From contig SSTB01000116.1 in assembly GCA_009469665.1 (NCBI GenBank), positions 1 to 28,075 of the forward strand: a DNA stretch of 28,075 bases, written 5' to 3'. The stretch is from Azonexaceae bacterium (GTDB taxonomy: Bacteria > Pseudomonadota > Gammaproteobacteria > Burkholderiales > Rhodocyclaceae). This document shows positions 14,108 through 22,075 of the stretch, piece after piece (positions within the stretch are counted from its first letter, which is position 1; every line of letters begins with the position of its first letter). The notes beneath the pieces were generated by a model, which worked only from the letters and a program-made list of their open reading frames with translations, was not told the DNA's origin and did no database searches. The position numbers were made by a program, and so were the translations under genes.

Positions 14108-15589
14108 ATGGGCGCGGAAGACAAGCAGTTCGACACGGACCGGATTGCGGTGCATAGGAGCCTGGCGGCCGTCCTGCCGGCCCACTGCCTGCTCTGCGAC
14201 CCGGAAGACCTCCGCCCCTACGAATGCGACGGCCTCACCGCCTTCCGCGCCCTGCCGCTGGCGGTGTGCCTGCCGGAAAGCGAGCAGCAGGTGCGGGACG
14301 TTCTCGGCATTTGTCATCGTCTCGGCGTGCCTGTGGTGGCCCGGGGCGCCGGCACCGGTCTGTCCGGCGGCGCCATGCCGCATCCCCAGGGCGTGGTGCT
14401 GTCCCTGGCCCGCTTCAACCGCATCCTCAAGGTCGACGCCGCGGCCCGTCTGGCGGTCGTGCAGCCCGGGGTGCGCAACCTGGCGGTGTCCGAGGCGGCG
14501 GCACCCTTCGGACTCTATTACGCGCCAGACCCCTCGTCGCAGATCGCCTGCACCTTGGGGGGCAACGTGGCCGAGAATTCCGGTGGGGTGCATTGCCTCA
14601 AATATGGGCTGACGGTCCATAACGTGCTCGCCCTGCGGGTGGTGACCATAGAGGGCGAAGTTCTGGACATCGGCACCGCGGCGCCCGACGCGCCGGGCTA
14701 CGACCTGCTCGCCCTTTTGGTCGGGTCGGAAGGCATGCTGGCCGTGGTCACCGAGGTGACGGTGAAACTGGTTCCGAAGCCGGCTCTTGCCCAGGTGGCC
14801 ATGGCTTCCTTCGACGACGTGGCGCGGGCCGGCGAAGCGGTGGCCGCCATCATCGCCGCCGGCATCATTCCTGCGGGTCTGGAAATGATGGACAAGGCCG
14901 CCACCGCTGCGGTCGAACCCTTCGTCCGCGCCGGCTACGACCTGGAGGCGGCGGCCATCCTACTGTGCGAGTCCGACGGCACCCCCGAGGAAGTGGCGAC
15001 GGAGATGGCGCGCATCCGGGAGGTACTGGCGGCGAGCGGCGCACGAGATATCCGCGTTTCCGCCTCCGAGGCCGAACGGCTCTCCTTCTGGGCCGGGCGC
15101 AAGGCCGCCTTCCCGGCGGTGGGGCGCGTGACCCCCGACTACTACTGCATGGATGGCACCATCCCCCGCCGCCACCTGGCTGCCATGCTCACCGCCATCG
15201 CCGCCATGGAGACCAAGTACGGCCTGCGTTGCGCCAACGTCTTCCACGCCGGCGACGGCAATCTGCACCCCCTCATCATGTACGACGCTGCCCGCCCCGG
15301 CGATTGGGAGCGGGCCGAAGCCTTCGGGGCGGAAATCCTGGAGCTGTCGGTGTCCCTGGGTGGTTCCATCACCGGCGAGCACGGGGTGGGGGTCGAGAAG
15401 ATCAATCAGATGTGCGTCCAGTACGCCACGCCGGAGCTGGAGTGTTTCCACCGCCTCAAGGCGGCTTTCGATGAGGTGGGGCTCCTCAATCCCGGCAAGG
15501 CGGTGCCCAGCCTGCATCGCTGCGCCGAGTACGGGCGCATGCACGTCCATCGGGGGGAAACGAAGTTCCCCGAACTGGAGCGCTTCTGA
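14108..15589 (+). CDS. glcD: Glycolate oxidase, FAD-binding catalytic subunit GlcD
   Basis: This 493-residue FAD-linked (VAO/PCMH-type) dehydrogenase oxidises glycolate to glyoxylate, passing electrons toward quinone through GlcE/GlcF at the inner membrane. The FAD-binding half has VARGAGTGLSGGAMPHPQG, QIACTLGGNVAENSGG and GSEGMLAVVTEVTVKL. The substrate half has DGTIPRRHL, NVFHAGDGNLHP and SITGEHGVG, with the His residues expected in GlcD and D-lactate dehydrogenases. Length is normal for GlcD. The ATG at 14108 follows GGGAGGGG. The stop overlaps the glcE start as TGATG. With glcE and glcF next to it, a glycolate (or D-lactate) role is secure. Confidence 0.95.
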   Translation: MGAEDKQFDTDRIAVHRSLAAVLPAHCLLCDPEDLRPYECDGLTAFRALPLAVCLPESEQQVRDVLGICHRLGVPVVARGAGTGLSGGAMPHPQGVVLSLARFNRILKVDAAARLAVVQPGVRNLAVSEAAAPFGLYYAPDPSSQIACTLGGNVAENSGGVHCLKYGLTVHNVLALRVVTIEGEVLDIGTAAPDAPGYDLLALLVGSEGMLAVVTEVTVKLVPKPALAQVAMASFDDVARAGEAVAAIIAAGIIPAGLEMMDKAATAAVEPFVRAGYDLEAAAILLCESDGTPEEVATEMARIREVLAASGARDIRVSASEAERLSFWAGRKAAFPAVGRVTPDYYCMDGTIPRRHLAAMLTAIAAMETKYGLRCANVFHAGDGNLHPLIMYDAARPGDWERAEAFGAEILELSVSLGGSITGEHGVGVEKINQMCVQYATPELECFHRLKAAFDEVGLLNPGKAVPSLHRCAEYGRMHVHRGETKFPELERF

Positions 15590-16683
15590 TGGCCGCCCAG
15601 ACCCTGGAAGCCCTGCGCGAGGCGGTGGCCTCGGCCGCCGCCGACGGGCGCCCGCTGCGTCTGCGGGGGGGCGGCAGCAAGGATTTCTACGGCGGCATGC
15701 TGTCCGGCGAGCTGCTCGATACCTCAGGGTACCGGGGCATCGTCGCCCACGAGCCCACCGAGCTTTACCTCACCGCCCGCTGCGGTACGCCCCTGGCGGA
15801 AGTCGAGGCGCAACTGGCCGAGGGGGGGCAGATGCTGCCCTTCGAGCCCCCCTGCGCTTTGGGTCGCGGGGAAGGGGCGGTGGGGCAGGGCGGCACGGCG
15901 ACGGTGGGCGGTACCCTGGCGGCCGGATTATCCGGGCCGCGGCGGCAGCAGGCGGGCGCCGTGCGGGATTTTGTCCTGGGGGTGAAGCTGATCGACGGCC
16001 GGGGCCAGGTGCTCGAATTTGGCGGCCAGGTGATGAAGAACGTGGCCGGTTACGATGTGTCCCGGCTGCTGGCGGGCAGCCTCGGCACCCTGGGGCTGGT
16101 GGCCGAAGTGACCTTCAAGGTGCTGCCTCGTCCTCCGCGGGAAATGAGCCTCGCCTTCGAGATGAGCGAAGACAAGGCCCTTGCCGCCCTCAATCGCTGG
16201 GGCGGACAGCCCCTGCCCCTTTCCGCCTCCTTCTGGCACGACGGGCGCCTCGTTCTGCGCCTCTCCGGTGCCGGGGCGGCGGTGGAGGCCGCCCGCTCCG
16301 TCCTGGGGGGTGAAGTTCTGGCCGACCCCGGCTTCTGGAGTGCGGTGCGCGAACAGCGCCATGCGGCTTTCGCCGGAGAGGTGCTTTGGCGCCTCGTCCT
16401 GCCCACCACGGCACCACCCCTGGCCCTGCCCGGAGCGACGGCGCTGGAGTGGGGCGGCGGCCAGCGCTGGCTGGCCGGCGACCTGGACCCGGAGGCCGTG
16501 CGCAGTGCAGCGGCCCGGGCTGGCGGCCACGCGGCCCTCTTCCGGGCGCCAGAATCCCTGCGCTGCCGCGTCGGCGCCTTCGCCCCCCCGGCCCCTGCCC
16601 TGCTTGCCCTGCACCGCCGCGTGAAGCGGGTTTTCGATCCCCGCGGCATCTTCAACCCCGGCCGGCTCTACGCCGAACTCTGA
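15589..16683 (+). CDS. glcE: Glycolate oxidase, FAD-binding subunit GlcE
   Basis: The 364-residue protein is a shorter relative of GlcD with one PCMH-type FAD-binding domain. Motifs are LRLRGGGSKDFYGG, LDTSGYRGIVAHEPTELYLTAR, GGTLAAGLSGPRRQQAGAVRD and the membrane-facing MKNVAGYDVSRLLAGSLGTLG. The C-terminus ends with FDPRGIFNPGRLY, as in other GlcE proteins. It is required for complex activity in E. coli. Its ATG overlaps the glcD stop by one base, and its stop overlaps glcF in the same way, so the three subunits are made together. Confidence 0.94.
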   Translation: MAAQTLEALREAVASAAADGRPLRLRGGGSKDFYGGMLSGELLDTSGYRGIVAHEPTELYLTARCGTPLAEVEAQLAEGGQMLPFEPPCALGRGEGAVGQGGTATVGGTLAAGLSGPRRQQAGAVRDFVLGVKLIDGRGQVLEFGGQVMKNVAGYDVSRLLAGSLGTLGLVAEVTFKVLPRPPREMSLAFEMSEDKALAALNRWGGQPLPLSASFWHDGRLVLRLSGAGAAVEAARSVLGGEVLADPGFWSAVREQRHAAFAGEVLWRLVLPTTAPPLALPGATALEWGGGQRWLAGDLDPEAVRSAAARAGGHAALFRAPESLRCRVGAFAPPAPALLALHRRVKRVFDPRGIFNPGRLYAEL

Positions 16684-17933
16684 TGCAAACCGAACTCGCC
16701 CCGGAATTCCTGGCGACCGCAGAGGGCCGCCGCGCCGACGCCATCCTGCGCAAGTGCGTCCATTGCGGCTTCTGCACCGCCACCTGCCCCACTTATCAGC
16801 TTCTGGGCGACGAGCTCGACGGTCCCCGCGGGCGCATCTACCTCATCAAGCAGGTACTGGAAGGCCGGCCGGTCAGCGAGAAGACCCGCCTGCACCTGGA
16901 CCGTTGCCTCACCTGCCGCTCCTGCCAGACCACCTGCCCCTCAGGGGTGGAATACGTCCAGTTGCTGGACATCGGCCGCCGCGTGGTCGAGGAGCGCCTG
17001 CCGCGCAAGGGGGCGGAGAAGCTGGCCCGTGCGGTGCTGCGGGAAGTGCTGCCGCGGCCCTGGCTCTTCGGGCCGGCCGTGCGGGTGGGGCAGATGCTGC
17101 GCCCGCTGCTGCCCAGCGCCCTGGCCGACAAACTGCCGCCGGAGGCTGCCGGCGTCGCCCGCCCCTGGCCGGAACGCAAGACGGCTGACGGGGCGCAGCC
17201 CCGCCGTATGCTGGCCCTGGCCGGCTGCGTGCAGCCGGGGCTGGCGCCCAATATCAACGCCGCCGCGGCGCGCCTGCTCGACCGGCTGGGCATCGAACTC
17301 AGCGAGGCCGACGGGGCCGGGTGCTGCGGCGCCCTGCGCTTTCATCTCAATGACCAGGTGGCGGGGCGGGACGACATGCGGCGCAACATCGACGCCTGGT
17401 GGCCCGCGGTGGAAGCCGGGGCGGAGGCCATCGTGGTGACCGCTTCGGGCTGCGCCGTGCAGGTGTGCGATTACGGCCACGTCCTGGCCGACGATCCCGA
17501 TTACGCGGCCAAGGCCGCCCGGATCGCGGCCCTGTGCCGCGATCCGGGCGAACTCCTGCTGGCGGAAAAGGACAGGCTTCTGCCGCTGCTGGCCGCCGCA
17601 CGCTGCGATCGCGGCCCCCTGGCCTTTCACTCGCCCTGCTCGCTACAGCACGGCCTGGGCGTGCGGGGCGCGGCGGAAACCCTGCTCGCGGCCTGTGGCT
17701 ACATCCTCACGCCGGTGCCCGATCCCCACCTGTGCTGCGGCTCCGCCGGCACCTACTCCATTCTTCAGCCTGAAATTTCCAAACGTCTGCGGGACAACAA
17801 ATTGAACGCCCTCAATACCGGATCGCCCCGGGCCATCGCCACGGCCAACATCGGCTGCCTCACCCACCTACAGGCCGGCAGCGACCTGCCGGTGCGCCAT
17901 TGGATCGAACTGATCGACGAGGCCCTGTCATGA
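16683..17933 (+). CDS. glcF: Glycolate oxidase, iron-sulfur subunit GlcF
   Basis: This 416-residue protein carries electrons from the flavin subunits to the respiratory chain. Two 4Fe-4S motifs are complete: C25-C28-C31-C35 (CVHCGFCTATCP) and C75-C78-C81-C85 (CLTCRSCQTTCP). Two CCG domains follow (GCCGALRFH and CCGSAGTYS), with Cys-rich ASGCAVQVC and HSPCSLQHG between them. This is the heterodisulfide reductase/GlcF pattern. The ATG overlaps the glcE stop (TGATG). Its own stop TGA sits inside ATGAGC, which may once have been the start of the next gene before a repeat was inserted. Confidence 0.95.
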   Translation: MQTELAPEFLATAEGRRADAILRKCVHCGFCTATCPTYQLLGDELDGPRGRIYLIKQVLEGRPVSEKTRLHLDRCLTCRSCQTTCPSGVEYVQLLDIGRRVVEERLPRKGAEKLARAVLREVLPRPWLFGPAVRVGQMLRPLLPSALADKLPPEAAGVARPWPERKTADGAQPRRMLALAGCVQPGLAPNINAAAARLLDRLGIELSEADGAGCCGALRFHLNDQVAGRDDMRRNIDAWWPAVEAGAEAIVVTASGCAVQVCDYGHVLADDPDYAAKAARIAALCRDPGELLLAEKDRLLPLLAAARCDRGPLAFHSPCSLQHGLGVRGAAETLLAACGYILTPVPDPHLCCGSAGTYSILQPEISKRLRDNKLNALNTGSPRAIATANIGCLTHLQAGSDLPVRHWIELIDEALS

Positions 17934-18021
17934 GCGCCCCCGTCCGGCCGCCCGAAGGGGGCGCTCCCCCTCCCTCGGGGAGGGAGTCGCGCAGCGAGGG
18001 GAGGGTCGTCCAGTGAGCGCC
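17931..18021 (+). repeat. Inserted GC-rich hairpin repeat flanked by an 8-bp direct duplication
   Basis: TGAGCGCC occurs at 17931-17938 and again at 18014-18021. The 75 bases between them are a hairpin-forming element with GGGGG-CGCT-CCCCC (17957-17970) and CCCTCCC-TCG-GGGAGGG (17968-17984), followed by CGCGCAGCGAGGGGAGGG. Its style is that of small dispersed intergenic repeats seen in many proteobacteria. Removing 83 bases restores an ATGA overlap between glcF and the HDOD gene. A 28-codon reading frame starts at 17930 and runs through the element; its TGA (18014-18016) overlaps the GTG now used by the HDOD gene. No second copy is seen in this window. Confidence 0.65.
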
Positions 18022-18918
18022 GAAGTCGCCAAGCCCATTCCCGTATCCGAAGCCGTGCGCAGCCTGCCCCAGGACGAGGCCGCCCGCATGAAGCGCCTCC
18101 TGGAGCGCGGCGTGAATATCCCTCCCCAGCCCCGGGTGATGGAGGAGCTGCGCCAGCACCTGATGCGCAAGGAATTCGACGTGCGCGTCCTGGCCCGGGT
18201 CATCAACCAGGATCCCGGCCTTTCCGCCATGCTCTTCAAGGTGGTGGGCAGTGCCGCCTACAAGCAGCACCAGCCCTTTGCCTCGGTGGAGGAAATCCTG
18301 CACACCGTGGGGGTGCGGCAAACCTTCAATCTGGTCCAGGCCATCGCCCTGGCCAGCATTGCGGTGGTGAAGAAAAATCCCCGCGCCTACGAGGCCTTCT
18401 GGACCCGCTCCCAGGCCGTGGCGCAACTGGCCATGCTGATCGCCGACGAGCGCATCGCCGTCTGCAACGTCTTTCCGGACCAGGCCTTTCTCGCCGGCAT
18501 CTTCCACGACTGCGGCGTGCCGCTCCTGATGCAGCGTTTCACCACCTACTGCGCCGAAATGCATTTGGGCGAGCCCGGCCGCTGGATCGATCTGGCCGAC
18601 GAGGATAAGAAGTTCAGCGCCGACCACTGTGTCGTCGGTTACATCGTCGCCCGGCACTGGAACCTGCCGGAATTCATCTGCGACGCTATCCGCTACCACC
18701 ACGACATGAGTTCCATCGGCCTGCACGCCTCGCGCACCATGGTGGCCATTCTGCAATTGGCCATCGAAATCTTCTACCGCGACCAGCATGTGAAGAACAC
18801 CGAATGGGACCGGGTCAAGGAGGATGTCCTGATTGAACTCGGCCTGCGGGACGACGCGCTGCCTGAGTTCATCGACGACATTCTGGAAGCCTTTCACGCC
18901 CAGGAATGCGGCGCATGA
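18013..18918 (+). CDS. HDOD domain-containing protein
   Basis: The 301-residue protein has an HDOD domain (VNIPPQPRVMEELRQHL, VLARVINQDPGLSAMLFKVVGS, SVEEILHTVGVRQTFNLVQAIAL). The later LAGIFHDCGVPLLMQR and AIRYHHD are HD-type metal-site remnants or ligands. HDOD proteins are cytoplasmic signalling or regulatory proteins whose targets are mostly unknown; no output domain is attached here. I choose the GTG at 18013, with GGAGGG 7 bases upstream supplied by the inserted repeat. The first residues (SAEVAKP) read naturally, although the next in-frame ATG is only 24 codons downstream. It follows glcF and is probably read with the glycolate operon, but a functional tie is not shown. Confidence 0.85.
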   Translation: MSAEVAKPIPVSEAVRSLPQDEAARMKRLLERGVNIPPQPRVMEELRQHLMRKEFDVRVLARVINQDPGLSAMLFKVVGSAAYKQHQPFASVEEILHTVGVRQTFNLVQAIALASIAVVKKNPRAYEAFWTRSQAVAQLAMLIADERIAVCNVFPDQAFLAGIFHDCGVPLLMQRFTTYCAEMHLGEPGRWIDLADEDKKFSADHCVVGYIVARHWNLPEFICDAIRYHHDMSSIGLHASRTMVAILQLAIEIFYRDQHVKNTEWDRVKEDVLIELGLRDDALPEFIDDILEAFHAQECGA

Positions 18919-18988
18919 GGGCGGGCGGAAGCCGAATCCTCTTCCCCCGGCCCAGGCGCCAGGGGGGGTGTGTGTTCCGCGCGTAAGC

Positions 18989-19282
18989 ATGGAAAGCTAC
19001 GTTGACCCCACCGGAATTCCGCGGCCGGATCGCCGCCGACGCCCGGAACTGCGCGAGTTGTTCGAGAGTGCCTACCGGCTGGTGGAGCCCTTTTTCGATC
19101 CGGCGACGGGTTGGGGCGGGCGCTCCCTGGATCACTTGGCCTTCCGACTCCTGCGCGAAAACTTTCCCGCCCTGTCGGCGGAGGACGTGCGCGTGGTGGT
19201 CGCGGCCGCCCACCGGGTCTATATCCACAGCCACCCGGACAGCAGCGGTCACCTGCGCCGCCCTGAGGAATTCGCCCGCTGA
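18989..19282 (+). CDS. Small hypothetical protein
   Basis: The 97-residue product has a Pro/Arg-rich start (PTGIPRPDRRRRPE), then helices ELRELFESAYRLVEPFF and LDHLAFRLLRENFP, then SAEDVRVVVAAAHRVYIHSH. No signal peptide, membrane segment or known motif is seen. Its amphipathic helices and normal codon use suggest a real gene, though I cannot name a family. The ATG at 18989 has no clear Shine-Dalgarno. A longer reading in this frame overlaps the HDOD gene end and is unlikely. It lies 70 bases after the HDOD gene and 70 before the PP2C phosphatase, in the same direction. Confidence 0.6.
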   Translation: MESYVDPTGIPRPDRRRRPELRELFESAYRLVEPFFDPATGWGGRSLDHLAFRLLRENFPALSAEDVRVVVAAAHRVYIHSHPDSSGHLRRPEEFAR

Positions 19283-19352
19283 TACGGGACGGGGATGCCC
19301 CGATGTCGAACCCTGACGTTCGTGCTATTCTCCGCCGCCGAGGGGGAATGTC

Positions 19353-20144
19353 ATGCCGATCAGCGTCGATGCCTGCGTCGCGCAGCATCAAGGGGACCGC
19401 AAAGAACAACAGGACCGGGTGGCCATCCTGCCCCATGGGCGAGTCCGCGGGGTCGTCCTAGCCGTGGTGGCCGACGGCATGGGCGGGCACACCGGGGGCG
19501 TCCTGGCAGCGGAGCAGGTGGTCCACACCGCCCGCACCAACTTGGAACAGTACTCCCCCAGCGAAGACACCGACCGCCAGCTGCTGGAAAACAGCCTGCT
19601 CGAAGCCCACACCATGATCAAGGCTTCGCGCTTCATGAACGAGAAGGACCCCCACAGCACCGGTGTCCTGCTCCTGCTGCGCCCGGGGCGGGTCAGTTGG
19701 GCCCACTGCGGCGACAGCCGCCTGTACCGCTTCCACAAGGGCAAGATGACCTTTCGCACTACCGACCACTCCTACGTGGAGCATCTGGTGGCCAGCGGCA
19801 AGATCACCCCTGAACAGGCCCTGGTACATCCCAACCGCAATATCCTGCTCACCTCCCTGGGGGGGCGTGAAGAACCGCGCCACGACTTCGGGACGGCCTC
19901 CGATCTGGCTGGGGGCGACGCCTTCCTGCTCTGTTCGGACGGCCTCTGGGCCTATTTCGAACCGGGCGAGATGGGGGCCATCGTGGCCGAAAAAAGCGCC
20001 CGGGATGCCTCGGAAACCCTCATAGCCCTTGCCCGCGAGCGTGCCAAGGGGGAGGGCGACAATCTTTCCCTGGCCATCATCAAGCTCAACGAGATCGAAG
20101 CCAAGAAACCGGCCGTGCAGGCGGGTTTCCGCCGTCCGGTGTAG
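19353..20144 (+). CDS. PP2C-family serine/threonine protein phosphatase
   Basis: This 263-residue protein is a stand-alone bacterial PP2C (PppA/Stp-type) metal-dependent phosphatase. Metal-binding motifs are VVADGMGGHTGG (Asp41), WAHCGDSRLYRF, LLCSDGLW and GDNLSL. The first motif, usually RxxNED, reads RKEQQD, so its Glu is Gln while the metal Asp21 is kept. There is no signal peptide or transmembrane helix, so it acts in the cytoplasm. GAGGGGG lies 7 bases before the ATG at 19353. No Ser/Thr kinase, FHA or type VI secretion gene is next to it, so its target is unknown. It is convergent with rhlE. Confidence 0.92.
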   Translation: MPISVDACVAQHQGDRKEQQDRVAILPHGRVRGVVLAVVADGMGGHTGGVLAAEQVVHTARTNLEQYSPSEDTDRQLLENSLLEAHTMIKASRFMNEKDPHSTGVLLLLRPGRVSWAHCGDSRLYRFHKGKMTFRTTDHSYVEHLVASGKITPEQALVHPNRNILLTSLGGREEPRHDFGTASDLAGGDAFLLCSDGLWAYFEPGEMGAIVAEKSARDASETLIALARERAKGEGDNLSLAIIKLNEIEAKKPAVQAGFRRPV

Positions 20145-20222
20145 TCAGCCGGCCCCTCTTCGCCCGTGGCGCGGGGCAGTGCTCACCCACCCGCGGCCCG
20201 AGCGGGACTCCGCCTCGCAACC

Positions 20223-21680
20223 CTACTTTCGGCCCAGGCCGCCCAACAGGGCGGCCACGACCTTCTGGGGTTTGTGGGGGTCGGCCTTGGGTGGCGCTGT
20301 CGGGGAATCAGGCACTTCACCGCGGGACTCGTAGGGCTGGCTGAAATCGAAGCCATCGGGGGCGATCATGCGGTCCCGCCCGCCGCGGGGGCGCTTTTCC
20401 GGTCGCTGGGCCAGAGGCGCCCGGGGGGGAGGCGGTGGCGCAGCCGTTGCGCGGCGCTTGCGGTTGCCCGGGGGGTATTCGTAACCCGGCTCCGGCTCGA
20501 AACCCGCGACTTCGATCTGCTCGATGGGACGTTTGATGAGCTTTTCGATATCCACCAGGTAAACCACCTCGTGGGCGCTCACCAGGGAAATGGCGTTGCC
20601 CTGCTTGCCCGCGCGTCCGGTACGGCCGATGCGGTGCACGTAGTCTTCCGGGGTGTGGGGCAGTTCGTAATTGATGACATAGGGCAGATCGTCGATGTCC
20701 AGGCCTCGGGCGGCCACGTCGGTGGCCACCAGCACGTGGGTGGTGCCGGCCTTGAAGGCGTCCAGGGCTTTCAGGCGGTCGAGCTGGCTCTTGTCGCCGT
20801 GGATGGCGTCGGCGTGGATGCCGGCCCGTTGCAGTTCCCGCGCCAGGCGGCCGCAGCCCTGCTTGGTGCGCACGAAGACGATGGCCTGGGTGATGTCGCC
20901 GGATTTGAGCAGCTTGGTGAGCAGGCCGCGCTTGCCATAGTCGGAGACCGGATGGACGCGGTGGGCGATGGTTTCCGAAACCTGGTTGCGGCGCGCCACT
21001 TCGACCAGTACCGGCGCCTTCAACATGCTATCTGCCAGCTTTTTGATCTCTTCCGAGAAGGTGGCGGAAAAGAGCAGGCTCTGCCGGCTCTGGGGCAGCA
21101 TCTTGAGGATGCGGGTGACGTCGGGGATGAAGCCCATATCCAGCATGCGGTCGGCTTCGTCTAGAACCAGGGCCTGCACCGAGGCAAAGCTCACCGACTT
21201 GTGCTCGACGTGATCCAGGAGTCGTCCCGGGGTGGCGACCATGATTTCGACGCCACGACGCAACTCCTCGATCTGGGGTTTGATATCCACGCCGCCAAAG
21301 GCGCACATGGCGCGCAGGGGGGTGTGCTTGCTGTAGGACTTCACCGACTCGAAGACTTGCAACGCGAGTTCGCGGGTGGGGGCGAGGATCAGGGCGCGTA
21401 CCGGGTGACGGGCCGGGGAGGGGCTGCTGCTGGCGTGGGGCAGCAGGCGTTGCAGAATGGGCAGGGTAAAGGCAGCGGTCTTGCCCGTGCCGGTCTGGGC
21501 GCCCCCCATGATGTCCTGGCCGGCCAGGACGAGGGGAATGGCCTTGGCCTGGATGGGCGTCGGGCGGGTGTAGCCCTCGTCGGTGACGGCGCGCAGGATT
21601 TCCGGGGCCAGGCCGAGATCGGCGAAGGTGATTTCGGCGGGAGGGGCGGCGCCGTCCGCGGGGAGATTAGGGTCGGACAT
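20223..21680 (-). CDS. rhlE: DEAD-box ATP-dependent RNA helicase RhlE
   Basis: This 485-residue helicase unwinds RNA duplexes in ribosome assembly and RNA turnover. The motifs are in order: F upstream and RPTPIQ (Q motif), AQTGTGKT (I), PTRELA (Ia), TPGRLLD (Ib), DEAD (II), SAT (III), VFVRTK (IV), ATDVAARGLDI (V) and HRIGRTGRAG (VI). After about residue 385 comes a basic, Pro/Arg-rich tail (NRKRRATAAPPPPPRAP, QRPEKRPRGGRDR), typical of RhlE and probably RNA-binding. The start is the ATG at 21680. A strong -10 only 8 bases upstream suggests a leaderless mRNA. Confidence 0.95.
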   Translation of the reverse strand: MSDPNLPADGAAPPAEITFADLGLAPEILRAVTDEGYTRPTPIQAKAIPLVLAGQDIMGGAQTGTGKTAAFTLPILQRLLPHASSSPSPARHPVRALILAPTRELALQVFESVKSYSKHTPLRAMCAFGGVDIKPQIEELRRGVEIMVATPGRLLDHVEHKSVSFASVQALVLDEADRMLDMGFIPDVTRILKMLPQSRQSLLFSATFSEEIKKLADSMLKAPVLVEVARRNQVSETIAHRVHPVSDYGKRGLLTKLLKSGDITQAIVFVRTKQGCGRLARELQRAGIHADAIHGDKSQLDRLKALDAFKAGTTHVLVATDVAARGLDIDDLPYVINYELPHTPEDYVHRIGRTGRAGKQGNAISLVSAHEVVYLVDIEKLIKRPIEQIEVAGFEPEPGYEYPPGNRKRRATAAPPPPPRAPLAQRPEKRPRGGRDRMIAPDGFDFSQPYESRGEVPDSPTAPPKADPHKPQKVVAALLGGLGRK

Positions 21681-21688
21681 GGGCGCGC

Positions 21689-21716
21689 ATTATACGCCCA
21701 CTCGCGGTAGGGTCAG
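21689..21716 (-). promoter_or_regulatory. Promoter of rhlE, predicted leaderless transcript
   Basis: On the minus strand CTGACC (21716-21711) and a perfect TATAAT (21694-21689) are 16 bases apart. Only 8 bases separate TATAAT from the rhlE ATG, so transcription should begin at or within about two bases of the start codon. The -35 overlaps the stop codon of the upstream receiver gene. Confidence 0.65.
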
Positions 21717-22075
21717 GGGCGCCCGACGGCGGCTTCCATGGCCGCCATGGTGACTGGCTTGACCAGGATGTCGTCAAAGCCCGCCGCCATGATGCGGGCG
21801 CGTTCCTCGTCGTAGGCGTGGGCGGTGTAGGCGACGATGCGCAGGCCGGCGCCCTCGGGGCGTTCCCGCATGGCGCGGCAGGTGTCCTCGCCGGACAACC
21901 CCGGCATGCTGACGTCGAGGAGGATGAGGGTGTAGCGGCTGCGCTCCAGGCAGGCGAGGGCGGCGGCGCCGCCATCCACGTCGTCCACCGGCCAGCCGAG
22001 CTTGCTCAGCAAGGCCCGGGCGAGGATGCGGTTGGTAGGGTTGTCGTCGACGACGAGGGCGCGGGGTTCAGGCAT
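21713..22075 (-). CDS. Single-domain response regulator (receiver only)
   Basis: The 120-residue protein is one CheY-like receiver domain. It has the acidic pair D10-D11, the phospho-acceptor D54 (LILLDVSMPG), T84 (AYTAHA) and K106 (LVKPV). There is no DNA-binding or enzymatic output domain, so it must act through a partner protein or as a phosphate relay or sink. The ATG at 22075 lies inside the end of the kinase gene (8-base overlap), so it is almost certainly translated with it and phosphorylated by it. Similar receivers are often fused to the kinase as a hybrid; here it is a separate polypeptide. The stop overlaps the rhlE promoter. Confidence 0.88.
   Translation of the reverse strand: MPEPRALVVDDNPTNRILARALLSKLGWPVDDVDGGAAALACLERSRYTLILLDVSMPGLSGEDTCRAMRERPEGAGLRIVAYTAHAYDEERARIMAAGFDDILVKPVTMAAMEAAVGRP

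Noticed and set aside
17930..18012. HDOD gene starting at the ATG at 17930
   Set aside because: That frame is different from the HDOD frame and stops at 18014-18016.
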